A stretch of 64,000 nt of DNA. It comes from Spongiactinospora rosea (GTDB lineage: Bacteria; Actinomycetota; Actinomycetes; Streptosporangiales; Streptosporangiaceae). Each line of letters starts with the position of its first letter. The first letter of the stretch is position 1. The notes below the pieces were generated by a model. It was not told where the DNA came from, did not search any database, and saw only the letters and a program-made list of their open reading frames with translations. Shown here in pieces: positions 17,227 through 26,113 of the stretch. A program made the position numbers and the translations under genes. The stretch lies in assembly GCF_003315795.1 (NCBI RefSeq), contig NZ_QMEY01000006.1, forward strand, positions 186,001 through 250,000, in the 5' to 3' direction.

Positions 17227-18147
17227 ATGACCGCCGTTCGCATGCCCTGGCGGGTCCCGATGTCGCGGGAGGCCCGGCACGGGTATCTGTTCATCCTCCC
17301 GTGGATCATCGGGTTCATCGCGTTCACCGCGCTGCCGATGGCGGCCACGTTCGTATTCACCTTCCTCAACGTCTCACTGGCCGAGCCGGGGCCGCTGCGC
17401 TTCGTCGGCCTTTCCAACTACCGGCGGCTGCTCGGCGACGAGCAGGCGTGGGCGGCGCTGGGCGTGACCGCCCGGTTCGCGCTGATGTGGCTGCCGGTGG
17501 TCGTCGCGCTGCCGTTCCTGCTGGCCCTGGCGCTCAACAGCCGCAGCCTGCGCGGCAGCGGGGCGTTTCGGGTGCTGCTGTTCATGCCGTACGTCGTGCC
17601 GTTCGTGGCCGGCGCGCTGATCTGGCAGAACATGCTGGCCGCCGACGGCTGGATCAACTCCGCCCTGCGCCTGCTCGGCGTCGCCCACCCGCCGAGCTGG
17701 CTGCACGACCCGGCGTGGGTGACCCCGGGCCTGGTCCTGATCGGCCTCTGGGGGGTGGGCTCGGGGATCATCGTCAACCTCGCCGGGCTGCGCGCCATCC
17801 CCACCCAGCTCTACGACGCGGCCCTGCTGGACGGGGCGGGCTGGTGGCGCAGGCTGCGCCACGTCACGATCCCGATGATGTCGCCGGTGCTCTTCTACAC
17901 GATCATCCTGGCCGTGGTGGAGGTGATGCAGTACTTCCTGGTGCCGCTGGTGCTGTTCGAGGGCAGCGGCGACCCCGGCGGCGCGACGCGCTTCTTCAAC
18001 CTGTACCTGTACCAGACGTTCTTCACCTTCCAGGAGATGTCCTACGGTTCGACTCTGGCCTGGCTGCTGTTCGTCATCACCCTGGCCGTGACCCTGCTGC
18101 TGTTCCGCCTGTCCAGGCGGTGGGTCCACTACACGAGCGAGAGGTGA
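17227..18147 (+). CDS. ABC importer permease, sugar type (MalF-like)
   Basis: This 306-residue membrane protein has six predicted helices and the permease coupling-helix (EAA) motif YDAALLDGAGWWRRLRHVTIP at about residue 197, which contacts the ATPase. It starts at ATG 17227 after GAAAGG. It is the first of two permeases in the operon. No ATPase gene follows, so the importer probably borrows a shared ATPase such as MsiK, as is common in actinomycetes; that is inference from gene content. Confidence 0.92.
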   Translation: MTAVRMPWRVPMSREARHGYLFILPWIIGFIAFTALPMAATFVFTFLNVSLAEPGPLRFVGLSNYRRLLGDEQAWAALGVTARFALMWLPVVVALPFLLALALNSRSLRGSGAFRVLLFMPYVVPFVAGALIWQNMLAADGWINSALRLLGVAHPPSWLHDPAWVTPGLVLIGLWGVGSGIIVNLAGLRAIPTQLYDAALLDGAGWWRRLRHVTIPMMSPVLFYTIILAVVEVMQYFLVPLVLFEGSGDPGGATRFFNLYLYQTFFTFQEMSYGSTLAWLLFVITLAVTLLLFRLSRRWVHYTSER

Positions 18148-18153
18148 TCCCCG

Positions 18154-19185
18154 ATGCCACCGCTCGCCGCGCGGCGCGTCCGGGCCGCGATCTTGACGAT
18201 CATCATGTTCGGCGTCGTGGCGGCGTTCCTGTCGCCGCTCGTCCAGATGGCGCTGACCTCGCTGAAGAGCGAGCGGCAGATCAGCCAGGCGTACGCGCCG
18301 GTGCTGCCGTCCGATCCGCGCGCCTTCACCTACCAGGGGCGGCGGTACGACGTGTACGAGGTGCCCATCGGGGGCGAGGTCCGCGAGCTGGCGCTGGTCC
18401 AGAAGGGGCGTACGCAGAGCGGGTTCGTCGATCCGGACCGCCCTCAGGACGGCGTGATCACCTGGGAGGGCTCCTGGCGGGCGCTGCGGCCGAGCTGGAC
18501 CCTCGCGCCGCAGTGGTCGAACTACGCGGACGTGTGGAACCTGATCGACTTCCCCCGGCTGCTGTTCAACACCGCCGCCATCGCGCTGATCGGCACGCTC
18601 GGCACCGTCCTTTCCTGCACGCTGGTCGGCTACGGCTTCGCCCGCTTCCGCTTCCCCGGGCGCGGGCCGCTGTTCACCCTGCTGATCGCCACGATCTTCC
18701 TGCCCGCCACGGTCACGCTGATCCCGACCTACACGGTCTTCGCGCGGATCGGCTGGGTGGGGACCTGGCTGCCGCTGCTGGTGCCGGCGTTCTTCGCCAA
18801 CGCCTACAGCGTGTTCCTGCTGCGGCAGTACTTCATGACCATCCCGCGCGAGATGGACGAGGCGGCCGCGATCGACGGGGCGGGGCCGCTGCGCACGCTG
18901 CTCTCGGTGATCGTGCCGCAGGCGTGGCCCGCGATCAGCGCGGTCACGTTGTTCAACTTCGTCTACACCTGGAACGACTACTTCACCCCGCTGGTCTATC
19001 TGTCCGGGCGGCCCGACCTGCAGCCGCTGCAGGTGGGGCTGGCCGCCTTCAACGGGCTCTACACGCACAATCCCGCCTACATCCAGGCCGGTACGATGAT
19101 GACCATCGCCGTGCCGGTGCTGCTGTTCGCCTGCTTCCAGCGGGCGTTCGTGCGGGGGATCATGAGCACCGGGGTGGACAAGTGA
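18154..19185 (+). CDS. ABC importer permease, sugar type (MalG-like)
   Basis: This 343-residue partner permease has an N-terminal helix, six core helices and the EAA motif DEAAAIDGAGPLRTLLSVIVP. Compared with typical members (about 275-300 residues) it carries an extra segment of about 75 residues between helix 1 and helix 2 (about residues 45-125: RQISQAYAPVLPSDPRAFTY through GSWRALRPSW). This is predicted to be an extracytoplasmic loop as in some long MalG variants. It begins six bases after the previous stop. No ATPase gene follows. Confidence 0.92.
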   Translation: MPPLAARRVRAAILTIIMFGVVAAFLSPLVQMALTSLKSERQISQAYAPVLPSDPRAFTYQGRRYDVYEVPIGGEVRELALVQKGRTQSGFVDPDRPQDGVITWEGSWRALRPSWTLAPQWSNYADVWNLIDFPRLLFNTAAIALIGTLGTVLSCTLVGYGFARFRFPGRGPLFTLLIATIFLPATVTLIPTYTVFARIGWVGTWLPLLVPAFFANAYSVFLLRQYFMTIPREMDEAAAIDGAGPLRTLLSVIVPQAWPAISAVTLFNFVYTWNDYFTPLVYLSGRPDLQPLQVGLAAFNGLYTHNPAYIQAGTMMTIAVPVLLFACFQRAFVRGIMSTGVDK

Positions 19186-19308
19186 CCGGGGGCCGCCCGC
19201 GCCGGGTCGGGGACACATCAGGGGCTTCCCCGATTTCTCCTCCTAAAGAGGGACATAGTCTGGTCGCGGCACCGCCGTAGACACGCGAGCGCACCGAGCG
19301 AGGAGAGC

Positions 19309-19989
19309 ATGGCACGAGGGACCGTCATCGAGGAGTACGTGACCTCCCTCGGCCGTGCGCTCACCGGGCCGCACCGGCGCAAGCGCGACCTGGTCACCGA
19401 GGCCCGCGACAGCCTGTTCGACGCGGCCGACGCACTGGAGCGGGACGGGCTGACGCGGGTGGAGGCCGAGCGGGCCGCGGTCGAGGAGTTCGGGCCGGTC
19501 GCTGAGATCGCCCCGGACTACCAGCGGGAGCTGGCCGCGGGCGCGGGCCGCAGGCTGGGCCTGGTGCTGTTCCTCACGGTGCCGCTGAGCGCGCTGATGT
19601 GGTCGGTGATCTGGCAGATCTTCCCGGCACGGGCGGTGGACCTGGTCAACCGGCCCGAGTGGTTCGTGCCGACTGCGCGGGCCGTGGACATCCTGCAGCT
19701 GCTGACCGGCCTGCTGGGCGGCGTGGCGGTGATCGCGCTCGGCCGCGGGCTGCGCCGCATCCGCAGACCGGAGCGGATCACCAGGGCGCTCGGGGTCATG
19801 GTCTGGGTGCTGCTGCCCGTCATGCTGGTGCTGTGCAGCGCGCTGATGTTCGGCGCGAACGGCCCGCAGGGGTTCGAGAACTACCCGCCCGGCGTCGGGC
19901 TGTCCTGGGTGAGCGCGCTGTTCATGGCGCTCCAGCTCTACGGCGCCTGCCGCTGCCTGCAGAGCAGCCGCCGGGCGCAGCTCGCCTGA
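19309..19989 (+). CDS. Permease-prefix-domain membrane protein
   Basis: This 226-residue protein has a soluble N-terminal helical domain of about 75 residues (VIEEYVTSLGRALTGPHRRKRDLVTEARDSL, ERDGLTRVEAERAAVEEFG). This matches the permease prefix domain found in front of ABC permeases and usually next to PadR regulators. Four hydrophobic helices follow (LGLVLFLTVPLSALMWSVIW, ILQLLTGLLGGVAVIALG, VMVWVLLPVMLVLCSALMF, LSWVSALFMALQLYGA). No PadR gene is adjacent. The function is unknown; it may be an envelope stress or regulatory membrane protein. The start ATG 19309 follows GAGGAGAGC. Confidence 0.85.
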   Translation: MARGTVIEEYVTSLGRALTGPHRRKRDLVTEARDSLFDAADALERDGLTRVEAERAAVEEFGPVAEIAPDYQRELAAGAGRRLGLVLFLTVPLSALMWSVIWQIFPARAVDLVNRPEWFVPTARAVDILQLLTGLLGGVAVIALGRGLRRIRRPERITRALGVMVWVLLPVMLVLCSALMFGANGPQGFENYPPGVGLSWVSALFMALQLYGACRCLQSSRRAQLA

Positions 19990-20104
19990 CCCTCCACAAT
20001 GCGGTAAATAGCGCCCCTTGTCTGGATGGTTACTACAATGACCCGTTCCTCACGTTGGGAACTCCGACGATGATTTACCCCGGTGCGGGCGCGCATCATG
20101 AGGT

Positions 20105-21439
20105 GTGGTAGACGAACTGGACACCGTACCCGAGTATGACCGTTTCGCCACCGTCGACGAGGTGCACCAAAGCCTGGCGGGGCTCGCCCGCCACCATCCC
20201 GATACGGCCTCGCTGCGCCGGATCGGCACCTCCCGCCTGGGCGACCCGCTGATCTGCCTGACCGTGGGCGACGGGCCACGCCAGGCCATCGTCGCGGCGG
20301 GGCCGCACCCCAACGAGCCGATCGGCGGCCTGACCGTGACGCACCTGGCCACCCGGCTGTGCGCGGACGCCGGGCTGCGCCGCTCCACCGGGTACACCTG
20401 GCACATCGTGGGCTGCCTGGACCCGGACGGCACCAGGCTCAACGAGGGGTGGTTCGCCGGTCCGTTCACCAAGACCCACTACGGCAGGCACTTCTACCGG
20501 CCGCCCGGCCACGAGCAGGTCGAGTGGACCTTCCCGTTCGCCTACAAGCGCGCCTACTTCGACCGGGTGCTGCCCGAGACGCTGGCCCTGATGCGGCTGA
20601 TCGACGACACCCGGCCGGACTTCTTCACCACCCTGCACAACGGCGAGGCGGGCGGGGTCTTCTACTATCTCAACCGGGCCGAGCCGGAACTGCACGCGGT
20701 GCTGAAGGCGCTGCCCGCCAGGTACGGGGTGCCGCTGCACGCGGGCGAGCCGGAACACCCCTCGGTACGCCGCCTGGAGCAGGCCGTCTTCCTGTCCCCC
20801 AGCATGGTCGACGCCTACGACTACTTCGAATCGCTCGGCCAGGACCCGACCGAGCACATCGCCGGCGCCGCCAGCGACTCCTACATCCGCAAGTACGGCA
20901 CGCTCGGCCTCACCGCCGAACTTCCCTACTGGACCGACGACACCGCCGATGACACCACCCCCACCGGCACCCGCTACCGCGACCTGATCGCCGACCAGGC
21001 GGTGCTGATGCGCGACGCCTACCGGCTGCTGGACGAGACCCTGTCGGCCGCCTCCGCCGATCTCGTCACCACCTCACCGTTCCTGCGGGCCAGCCGGTCG
21101 TTCATCCCGATGCTCGAACGGATGGCGGTCACCGAGGAGAACCGCGCGGGCGCCCCGGAGAACGGCAGGCCCGCGACCGTCGCCGAGGTCGCCTCCTGCC
21201 GGGACAACCTCAACAGCATGCGGCTGCGCTTCGGCGGGATGCTGCTGCGGGCGCTGGAGGGCGAACTGGCCGTGGGCAACCGCACCCCCGAGATCCGGGC
21301 CAGGAGCCGGGAACTGGCCGCCGCCTACGCCAAGTGGTGCGAGGAGGCCGAATCGGTCGGCTCCGACCGGACCATCCCGATCCGGCATCTGGTCGCCATC
21401 CAGTACGGTGCGATCCTGGCGGGGGCCGCGCACGCCTGA
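20105..21439 (+). CDS. M14-family zinc carboxypeptidase
   Basis: This 444-residue metallopeptidase shows the family zinc ligands: HPNE near residue 66 (His and Glu) and the third His in TTLHNGE (near residue 181). The likely catalytic Glu is in LTAELPYW near residue 281. There is no signal peptide, so it acts in the cytoplasm, where M14 relatives hydrolyse peptides, amides or murein fragments. The GTG start at 20105 has only a short GAGG nearby, and no better in-frame start exists. It lies upstream of a PucR regulator on the same strand with a 121-base gap. Confidence 0.88.
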   Translation: MVDELDTVPEYDRFATVDEVHQSLAGLARHHPDTASLRRIGTSRLGDPLICLTVGDGPRQAIVAAGPHPNEPIGGLTVTHLATRLCADAGLRRSTGYTWHIVGCLDPDGTRLNEGWFAGPFTKTHYGRHFYRPPGHEQVEWTFPFAYKRAYFDRVLPETLALMRLIDDTRPDFFTTLHNGEAGGVFYYLNRAEPELHAVLKALPARYGVPLHAGEPEHPSVRRLEQAVFLSPSMVDAYDYFESLGQDPTEHIAGAASDSYIRKYGTLGLTAELPYWTDDTADDTTPTGTRYRDLIADQAVLMRDAYRLLDETLSAASADLVTTSPFLRASRSFIPMLERMAVTEENRAGAPENGRPATVAEVASCRDNLNSMRLRFGGMLLRALEGELAVGNRTPEIRARSRELAAAYAKWCEEAESVGSDRTIPIRHLVAIQYGAILAGAAHA

Positions 21440-21560
21440 ACGGGCGGGGTCCGCGGCGCGGGGACGCTAGAGTGACCGGCACAGCCGCATTTCGGACAGT
21501 CCTTACAAGGTTTGCGATACTTTGGAGGATATATCCAAGATCCGGCGCGCTGGAGGCGTG

Positions 21561-23030
21561 ATGCCGACCCTTACCGAACTCAGCCGCGCCCTCGGGCGCG
21601 CCCTGCGCCCGGAGGGCGACGCCCAGCCGCCGGACCGCCCGCTCACCGGCGTCCACGTCAGCGAGCTGACCGACCCCACCCCCTACCTGGAGGGCGGCGA
21701 GCTACTGCTCACCACCGGGGCGGCGCTCACCGGCGACGCGGCCCAGGCCCGGCTCTACGCCGCCAGGCTGACCGAAAGGGGCGTCGCCGCGGTCGGCCTC
21801 GGGCTCGGCCCGGTACACCGGCGGGTGCCGCCCGCCCTCGCCGACGCGTGCGCGCGGACCGGGCTGCCACTGCTGGTCGTGCCCGACCGCACGCCGTTCC
21901 TGCTGGTCGCCCGCACCTACTGGGGGCTGCTCGCCGAGGCCGGCCAGGAGGAGCTGAACGCCGCGCTCGGCGCGCACCGCGACCTGGTCCGCGCCGCCGC
22001 CGGGCCCAGCCCGGTCCCCGCGGTGGTCAGGTCCCTGGCGCACGCGGTGGCGGGCTGGGCCGCGCAGCTCACCCCCCAGGGGCGGCTCGTGGAGGTCTGG
22101 CCGCGCGACCGGCGGCCCACCGCCCGGCTCATCGCGGGCGAACTCGGCCGGCTCCGCGCCGCCGGCCCGCACGCCTCGGCGACGCTGCCCATCGACGGCG
22201 ACGACGTGGTGGTACAGCCGCTCAGCAGGCAAGGACGGCTCACCGGGTTCGTGGCCATCGGCTGCCCGCCGCCGATGCGCGCCCGCGACCGCCAGCTCGT
22301 GCTGGCCGCCTGCTCACTGCTGGCCCTGCAGGACGAGCACCGGCGACGCGGCATGGCGGGGGCCAGAGCCGGCCGCGACGCGGTGGCCCGGCTGCTGCTG
22401 CTCGGCCACCCGGCCGCGGCCCGCGACCTGGCCGCCGACCTGGGGTTACCGGGCCCGCCCACCCGGCTGCGGGTCGCCGCGGTGGCCGGGGCGGGCACGG
22501 CGGGCCCCGAACTCCTGGACGCCGTGGAGACGGCGCTGCCCCGCGACCGGCGGCACGTCCTCGCCGCCGTCGGGCCGGACGAGGTGTGGACGCTGGTCCC
22601 GGCCGGCGACGTGCCCGCCGTCCAGGCGTGCGTGACGGAGTTCGTGGCCGGGGCGGGGGCCGGTGGGCGCGCGGTCGTGTCGCCGGAGCTGGCCGTACGC
22701 GACCTGGCCGGGCACCTGCCCGGACTGCGCGCGGCGCTCGCCCGGACCGGCGCGGGGAGCGTACGCGACCTGGCCCGGGAGAACGGCCCGGGCACCGCGC
22801 CCGCGCTGGAACCGCTGCTCGCCTACACCCGCAGCGACCTCGTCGGCGCGGTGGTCGCCTACCTGCGCCACCGCGGCCAGTGGGAGGCCGCGGCCCGCGA
22901 ACTGGCGGTGCACCGCAACACGCTGCGCCACCGCATCGCCACCGCCGCCCGCGTGCTCGGCGCGGACCTCGACGACCCCGACGTGGCCAGCGCCACCTGG
23001 CTGCGGCTGCGCGAACGCGGCCTCGCCTGA
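21561..23030 (+). CDS. PucR-family transcriptional regulator
   Basis: This 489-residue regulator has an N-terminal PucR ligand-binding domain (about residues 5-130: GVHVSELTDPTPYLEGGELLLTTG), a central GGDEF-like region and a C-terminal helix-turn-helix (about 440-485: WEAAARELAVHRNTLRHRI). PucR proteins control nitrogen or purine catabolism. GGAGG at 21552-21556 supports ATG 21561 over an upstream ATG. An inverted repeat TTGGA-N7-TCCAA at 21522-21538 overlaps the leader and may be an autoregulatory site. The carboxypeptidase upstream is a possible target. Confidence 0.92.
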   Translation: MPTLTELSRALGRALRPEGDAQPPDRPLTGVHVSELTDPTPYLEGGELLLTTGAALTGDAAQARLYAARLTERGVAAVGLGLGPVHRRVPPALADACARTGLPLLVVPDRTPFLLVARTYWGLLAEAGQEELNAALGAHRDLVRAAAGPSPVPAVVRSLAHAVAGWAAQLTPQGRLVEVWPRDRRPTARLIAGELGRLRAAGPHASATLPIDGDDVVVQPLSRQGRLTGFVAIGCPPPMRARDRQLVLAACSLLALQDEHRRRGMAGARAGRDAVARLLLLGHPAAARDLAADLGLPGPPTRLRVAAVAGAGTAGPELLDAVETALPRDRRHVLAAVGPDEVWTLVPAGDVPAVQACVTEFVAGAGAGGRAVVSPELAVRDLAGHLPGLRAALARTGAGSVRDLARENGPGTAPALEPLLAYTRSDLVGAVVAYLRHRGQWEAAARELAVHRNTLRHRIATAARVLGADLDDPDVASATWLRLRERGLA

Positions 23031-23061
23031 GCCACTGTGAACGCCGGGGCCGCCCGGCGGG

Positions 23062-23538
23062 TCAGTCGGCGCCGGTGGGCTCGTGCTCGGCCGTCAGCGC
23101 CGGGGCGCGATGCTCGTACGGCGTGCTCAGCACCACCGTCGTCCGGGTGGAGACGTTGGCCGCCGCCCGGATCTGCTGCAACAGCTCCTCCAGCTCCAGC
23201 GGGCCCCGCACGCGCACCTTCAGGATGTAGCTCTCCTCGCCCGCCACACTGTGACACGCCTCGATCGCGGTCAGGTGGGCCAGCCGCTCCGGCGCGTCGT
23301 CCGGCGCGGCCGGATCGATCGGCTTGATGGAGATGAACGCGGTCAGCGTCAGCCCCACCGCGTCGTGATCCACCAGTGCCGCGTACCCCCGGATCACCCC
23401 CCGCTTTTCCAGGCGGCGCACCCGCTGATGCACGGCCGAGACCGAAAGCCCGGTCACCTTGGCCAGATCGGTGAAGCTCATGCGGCCGTCCGCGGCCAGC
23501 AACGTGACGATCCTGCGATCGATCTCCTCCACCCGCAC
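23062..23538 (-). CDS. Lrp/AsnC-family regulator
   Basis: The 158-residue product from GTG 23538 has an N-terminal winged helix-turn-helix (IDRRIVTLLAADGRMSFTDLAKVTGLSVSAVHQRVRRLEKRG) and a C-terminal RAM ligand-binding domain (about 70-150: GLTLTAFISIKP, VAGEESYILKVRVRG). Such regulators sense amino acids and act as octamers. It is divergent from the Thg1-like gene with an 88-base gap, and its stop is 31 bases beyond that of the convergent PucR gene. Alternative starts further upstream would add about 58 residues without family similarity. Confidence 0.92.
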   Translation of the reverse strand: MRVEEIDRRIVTLLAADGRMSFTDLAKVTGLSVSAVHQRVRRLEKRGVIRGYAALVDHDAVGLTLTAFISIKPIDPAAPDDAPERLAHLTAIEACHSVAGEESYILKVRVRGPLELEELLQQIRAAANVSTRTTVVLSTPYEHRAPALTAEHEPTGAD

Positions 23539-23626
23539 CAAGGTAGCGGCCCGGCCACCCGGCGTACCACAGCGCGCGCCCGCCGATCCGCCATGATGGC
23601 AGGAGAAGGCCGAGGGAAGGCGACAT

Positions 23627-24385
23627 GTGAACAGCAACGAGCTGGAAGCCAGGATGCGGGCCCGGGAGTGGTTCCACTCGCTGACCGTGCCCCCAGGGGC
23701 CTGGGCGATCATCAGGGTGGACGGCCGGGGCTTCTCCCGCTACACCGAGGGCAACTTCGACAAGCCCTTCGACGCCCGCTTCTCCGAGCTGATGACCACC
23801 GCGGCGCGCAGCCTGCTGGAGGAGTTCACCGGGCGCTACGCCTACACCGAGAGCGACGAGATCTCCGTGGTGCTGCCGCCCGGGTTCGACCTGTTCGGCC
23901 GCGAGCTGGAAAAGCTGGTGTCCATCTCGGCGGCCGTGGCCACCGCCGCCTTCACCCACGCGGCGGGCGAACCCGTGCGGTTCGACAGCCGCGTGTGGAT
24001 CGGCGCCGGCGTCGAAGACGTCGTGGACTACCTGTCGTGGCGGCAGGCCGACGCCGGGCGGTGCGCGCTCAACGGCTGGTGCTACTGGACGCTGCGCAAG
24101 GCCGGCAACACCCAGGCCCAGGCCGCGCGCAGGCTCGACCGCACCGGCGTGGCCGAGAAGAACGAACTGCTGTCCCGGCACGGCGTCCACTTCGAGGAGC
24201 TGCCCGCCTGGCAGCGCCACGGCGTCGGCCTGTGGTGGGAGACCTATGAGCGCGTCGGCCACGACCCGATCCGCGGCGCCGACGTCACCACCACCCGGCG
24301 GCGCGTCCACGTCTCGCGCGACCTGCCGGCCAAGGAGGAGTACCGGCGCCTGGCCGAACGCCTCGTGCTCGGCGACCGGCCCTGA
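23627..24385 (+). CDS. Thg1-like tRNA(His) guanylyltransferase family protein
   Basis: This 252-residue protein belongs to the Thg1/TLP family, which adds nucleotides in the 3'-5' direction. In eukaryotes Thg1 adds G-1 to tRNA(His); bacterial and archaeal TLPs mainly repair truncated tRNA 5' ends. The catalytic palm-domain motifs are visible: RVDGRGF (Asp32 as metal ligand) and YTESDEISVV (Asp77, Glu78). The ALNGWCYWTLRKAG segment matches the helix region of the family. GTG 23627 is preceded by GAGGGAAGG. Few bacteria have this gene, which suggests transfer or specialised retention. The neighbours (Lrp, NUDIX) give no further clue. Confidence 0.9.
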   Translation: MNSNELEARMRAREWFHSLTVPPGAWAIIRVDGRGFSRYTEGNFDKPFDARFSELMTTAARSLLEEFTGRYAYTESDEISVVLPPGFDLFGRELEKLVSISAAVATAAFTHAAGEPVRFDSRVWIGAGVEDVVDYLSWRQADAGRCALNGWCYWTLRKAGNTQAQAARRLDRTGVAEKNELLSRHGVHFEELPAWQRHGVGLWWETYERVGHDPIRGADVTTTRRRVHVSRDLPAKEEYRRLAERLVLGDRP

Positions 24386-24422
24386 TCCGCTCCCGGCACG
24401 CGGGTTCCCCTAGCATCGGGGA

Positions 24423-24953
24423 ATGACCCCTCCCCTGGCCCGGACCACCGCCCGCGTCCTGCTCGTGGACGCCCGCGACCGGCTGCTGATGTTCCGTTTC
24501 CGCGCCTCCGCGCACTGGGGGCGCCCGCACTTCTGGGGCACCCCCGGCGGCGGTGTCAACGACGGCGAGGCGCTGTCCGACGCCGCGGCCCGCGAGCTGT
24601 GGGAGGAGACGGGGCTGCGCGTACCGGCCGCGCGCCTCGGACCGGTGGTCGCCCGCACCGCGGGGCCGACAGAGTTCGACGGCGTGCCGGTCCGGGCCAG
24701 CGACTCGTTCTTCTTCCTGCGGGTCGAGGAGCACACCCTGGACACCAGCGCCCAGGAGGACCTGGAACGCGAGCTCATCTCCGCCCACCGCTGGTGGAGC
24801 CTGCCCGAGCTGCTGGCCACCGACGAGCTGATCCTGCCGCTGCGGCTCACCGGCCTGCTGCCCGGGCTGCTCGCCGGTGACCTGCCCGCCGCGCCCGTCG
24901 AGCTGCCCTGGCGGGGCGACGCCGAAGCGGCGGCCCCGCCGCCCGGGACCTGA
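24423..24953 (+). CDS. NUDIX hydrolase
   Basis: This 176-residue enzyme hydrolyses nucleoside-diphosphate-X compounds. The Nudix box is complete, from GGGVNDGE to the REL.EE.G core (RELWEETGLRVP, about residues 40-62), with the metal-binding Glu pair present. The N terminus LARTTARVLLVDARDRLLMFRF is the usual first strand pair. The length and the GAPGG/GTPGG loop fit housecleaning or mutT-like enzymes, but the substrate cannot be assigned. It starts 37 bases after the Thg1-like gene, so the two may be co-transcribed. Confidence 0.93.
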   Translation: MTPPLARTTARVLLVDARDRLLMFRFRASAHWGRPHFWGTPGGGVNDGEALSDAAARELWEETGLRVPAARLGPVVARTAGPTEFDGVPVRASDSFFFLRVEEHTLDTSAQEDLERELISAHRWWSLPELLATDELILPLRLTGLLPGLLAGDLPAAPVELPWRGDAEAAAPPPGT

Positions 24954-24966
24954 CGCGCGCCCGGGA

Positions 24967-26112
24967 TCAGTCCCTGGCCAGCGCCCGGGAGATCACCAGC
25001 CGCTGGATCTGGTTGGTGCCCTCCACGATCTGCAACACCTTCGCCTCGCGCATGTACCGCTCGACCGGGAAGTCCTCGACATAGCCGTAGCCGCCGAAGA
25101 TCTGCACGGCGTCGGTGGTGACCCGCATGCACGCGTCGGTGGCGAACAGCTTGGCCATGGCCGCGCGCGTGCCGTACGGGCGGCCCGCGTCGCGCAGCCG
25201 GGCCGCGTCCAGGTACAGCGCCCGCGCGGCGGAGATCGTGGTGGCCATGTCGGCCAGCATGAACCCGACGCCCTGGAAGTCGGCGATCCGCGAACCGAAC
25301 TGCCGCCGCTCCCTGGCGTAGGCCACCGCCGCGTCGTAGGCCGCCTGGGCCACGCCGACCGCGCACGCGGCGATGCCCAGCCGCCCGCCGTCCAGCGCCG
25401 CCATGGCGATCTTGAAGCCCTCGCCCTCGGCTCCGACCAGAGCCTCCGCGGGCAGCCGGACGTCATCGAGGCGGACCTGCGCGGTCGGCGAGGCCCGCAT
25501 GCCCATCTTCCGCTCCGGCGCGCCGAACGACAGCCCGGCGGTCCCGGCCGGAACGTGCAGGCAGGAGATGCCCCGCGCGCCGTCGTCGGACGTGCGGGCC
25601 ATGACGGTGTAGAAGTCGGCCACGCCGCCGTGGGTGGTCCACGCCTTGACGCCGTTGACCACGAAACCCTCGGAATCGCGTACCGCGCGGGTGGTCAGCG
25701 CCGCCGCGTCCGAGCCGGACTGCGGCTCCGACAGGCAGTACGCGCCCAGCAGCTCACCGCCGAGCATCGCGGGCAGCAGCCGCTCGCGCTGCGCGGCGTC
25801 GCCGTAGGAGGCCACCGGGAAGCACGACAGGGTGTGCACCGACACCCCGAGGCCCACCGCCAGCCACGCCGCCGCCAGCTCCTCGACCACCTGCAGGTAG
25901 ACCTCCTGCGGCTGGGCCGCGCCGCCGTACTCCTCGGGATAGGGCAGGCCGAGCAGCCCCGAGGCGCCGAGCGTGCGGAACACCTCGCGCGGGAAACGCC
26001 CCGCCGACTCCTCGGCGGCGGCCCGCGGCGCGACCTCCTTGGCGGCGATCTCCCTGGTCAGCTCGATCAGGTCGTGCCCCTCCTGGGAGGGCAGCACCCG
26101 CTCGACCGGCAT
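24967..26112 (-). CDS. Acyl-CoA dehydrogenase
   Basis: This 381-residue flavoprotein oxidises acyl-CoA to trans-2-enoyl-CoA and passes electrons to ETF. The three ACAD domains are visible. The FAD-binding segment is AYCLSEPQSGSDAAALTT, with the WTTHGGVADFYTVMAR strand. The C-terminal helical domain has RRQFGSRIADFQGVGFMLADM and QIFGGYGYVEDFPVERYMREAK. The catalytic Glu is in VEGTNQIQ near residue 366, the short-chain position. It begins one base after the stop of the M24 peptidase gene and is probably its operon partner. Chain length specificity is not evident. Confidence 0.95.
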   Translation of the reverse strand: MPVERVLPSQEGHDLIELTREIAAKEVAPRAAAEESAGRFPREVFRTLGASGLLGLPYPEEYGGAAQPQEVYLQVVEELAAAWLAVGLGVSVHTLSCFPVASYGDAAQRERLLPAMLGGELLGAYCLSEPQSGSDAAALTTRAVRDSEGFVVNGVKAWTTHGGVADFYTVMARTSDDGARGISCLHVPAGTAGLSFGAPERKMGMRASPTAQVRLDDVRLPAEALVGAEGEGFKIAMAALDGGRLGIAACAVGVAQAAYDAAVAYARERRQFGSRIADFQGVGFMLADMATTISAARALYLDAARLRDAGRPYGTRAAMAKLFATDACMRVTTDAVQIFGGYGYVEDFPVERYMREAKVLQIVEGTNQIQRLVISRALARD

Positions 26113-26113
26113 C

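Noticed and set aside
20018..20039. Promoter TTGTCT/TACAAT before the carboxypeptidase
   Set aside because: The spacing between the two hexamers is only ten bases, too short for a sigma-70-type promoter.
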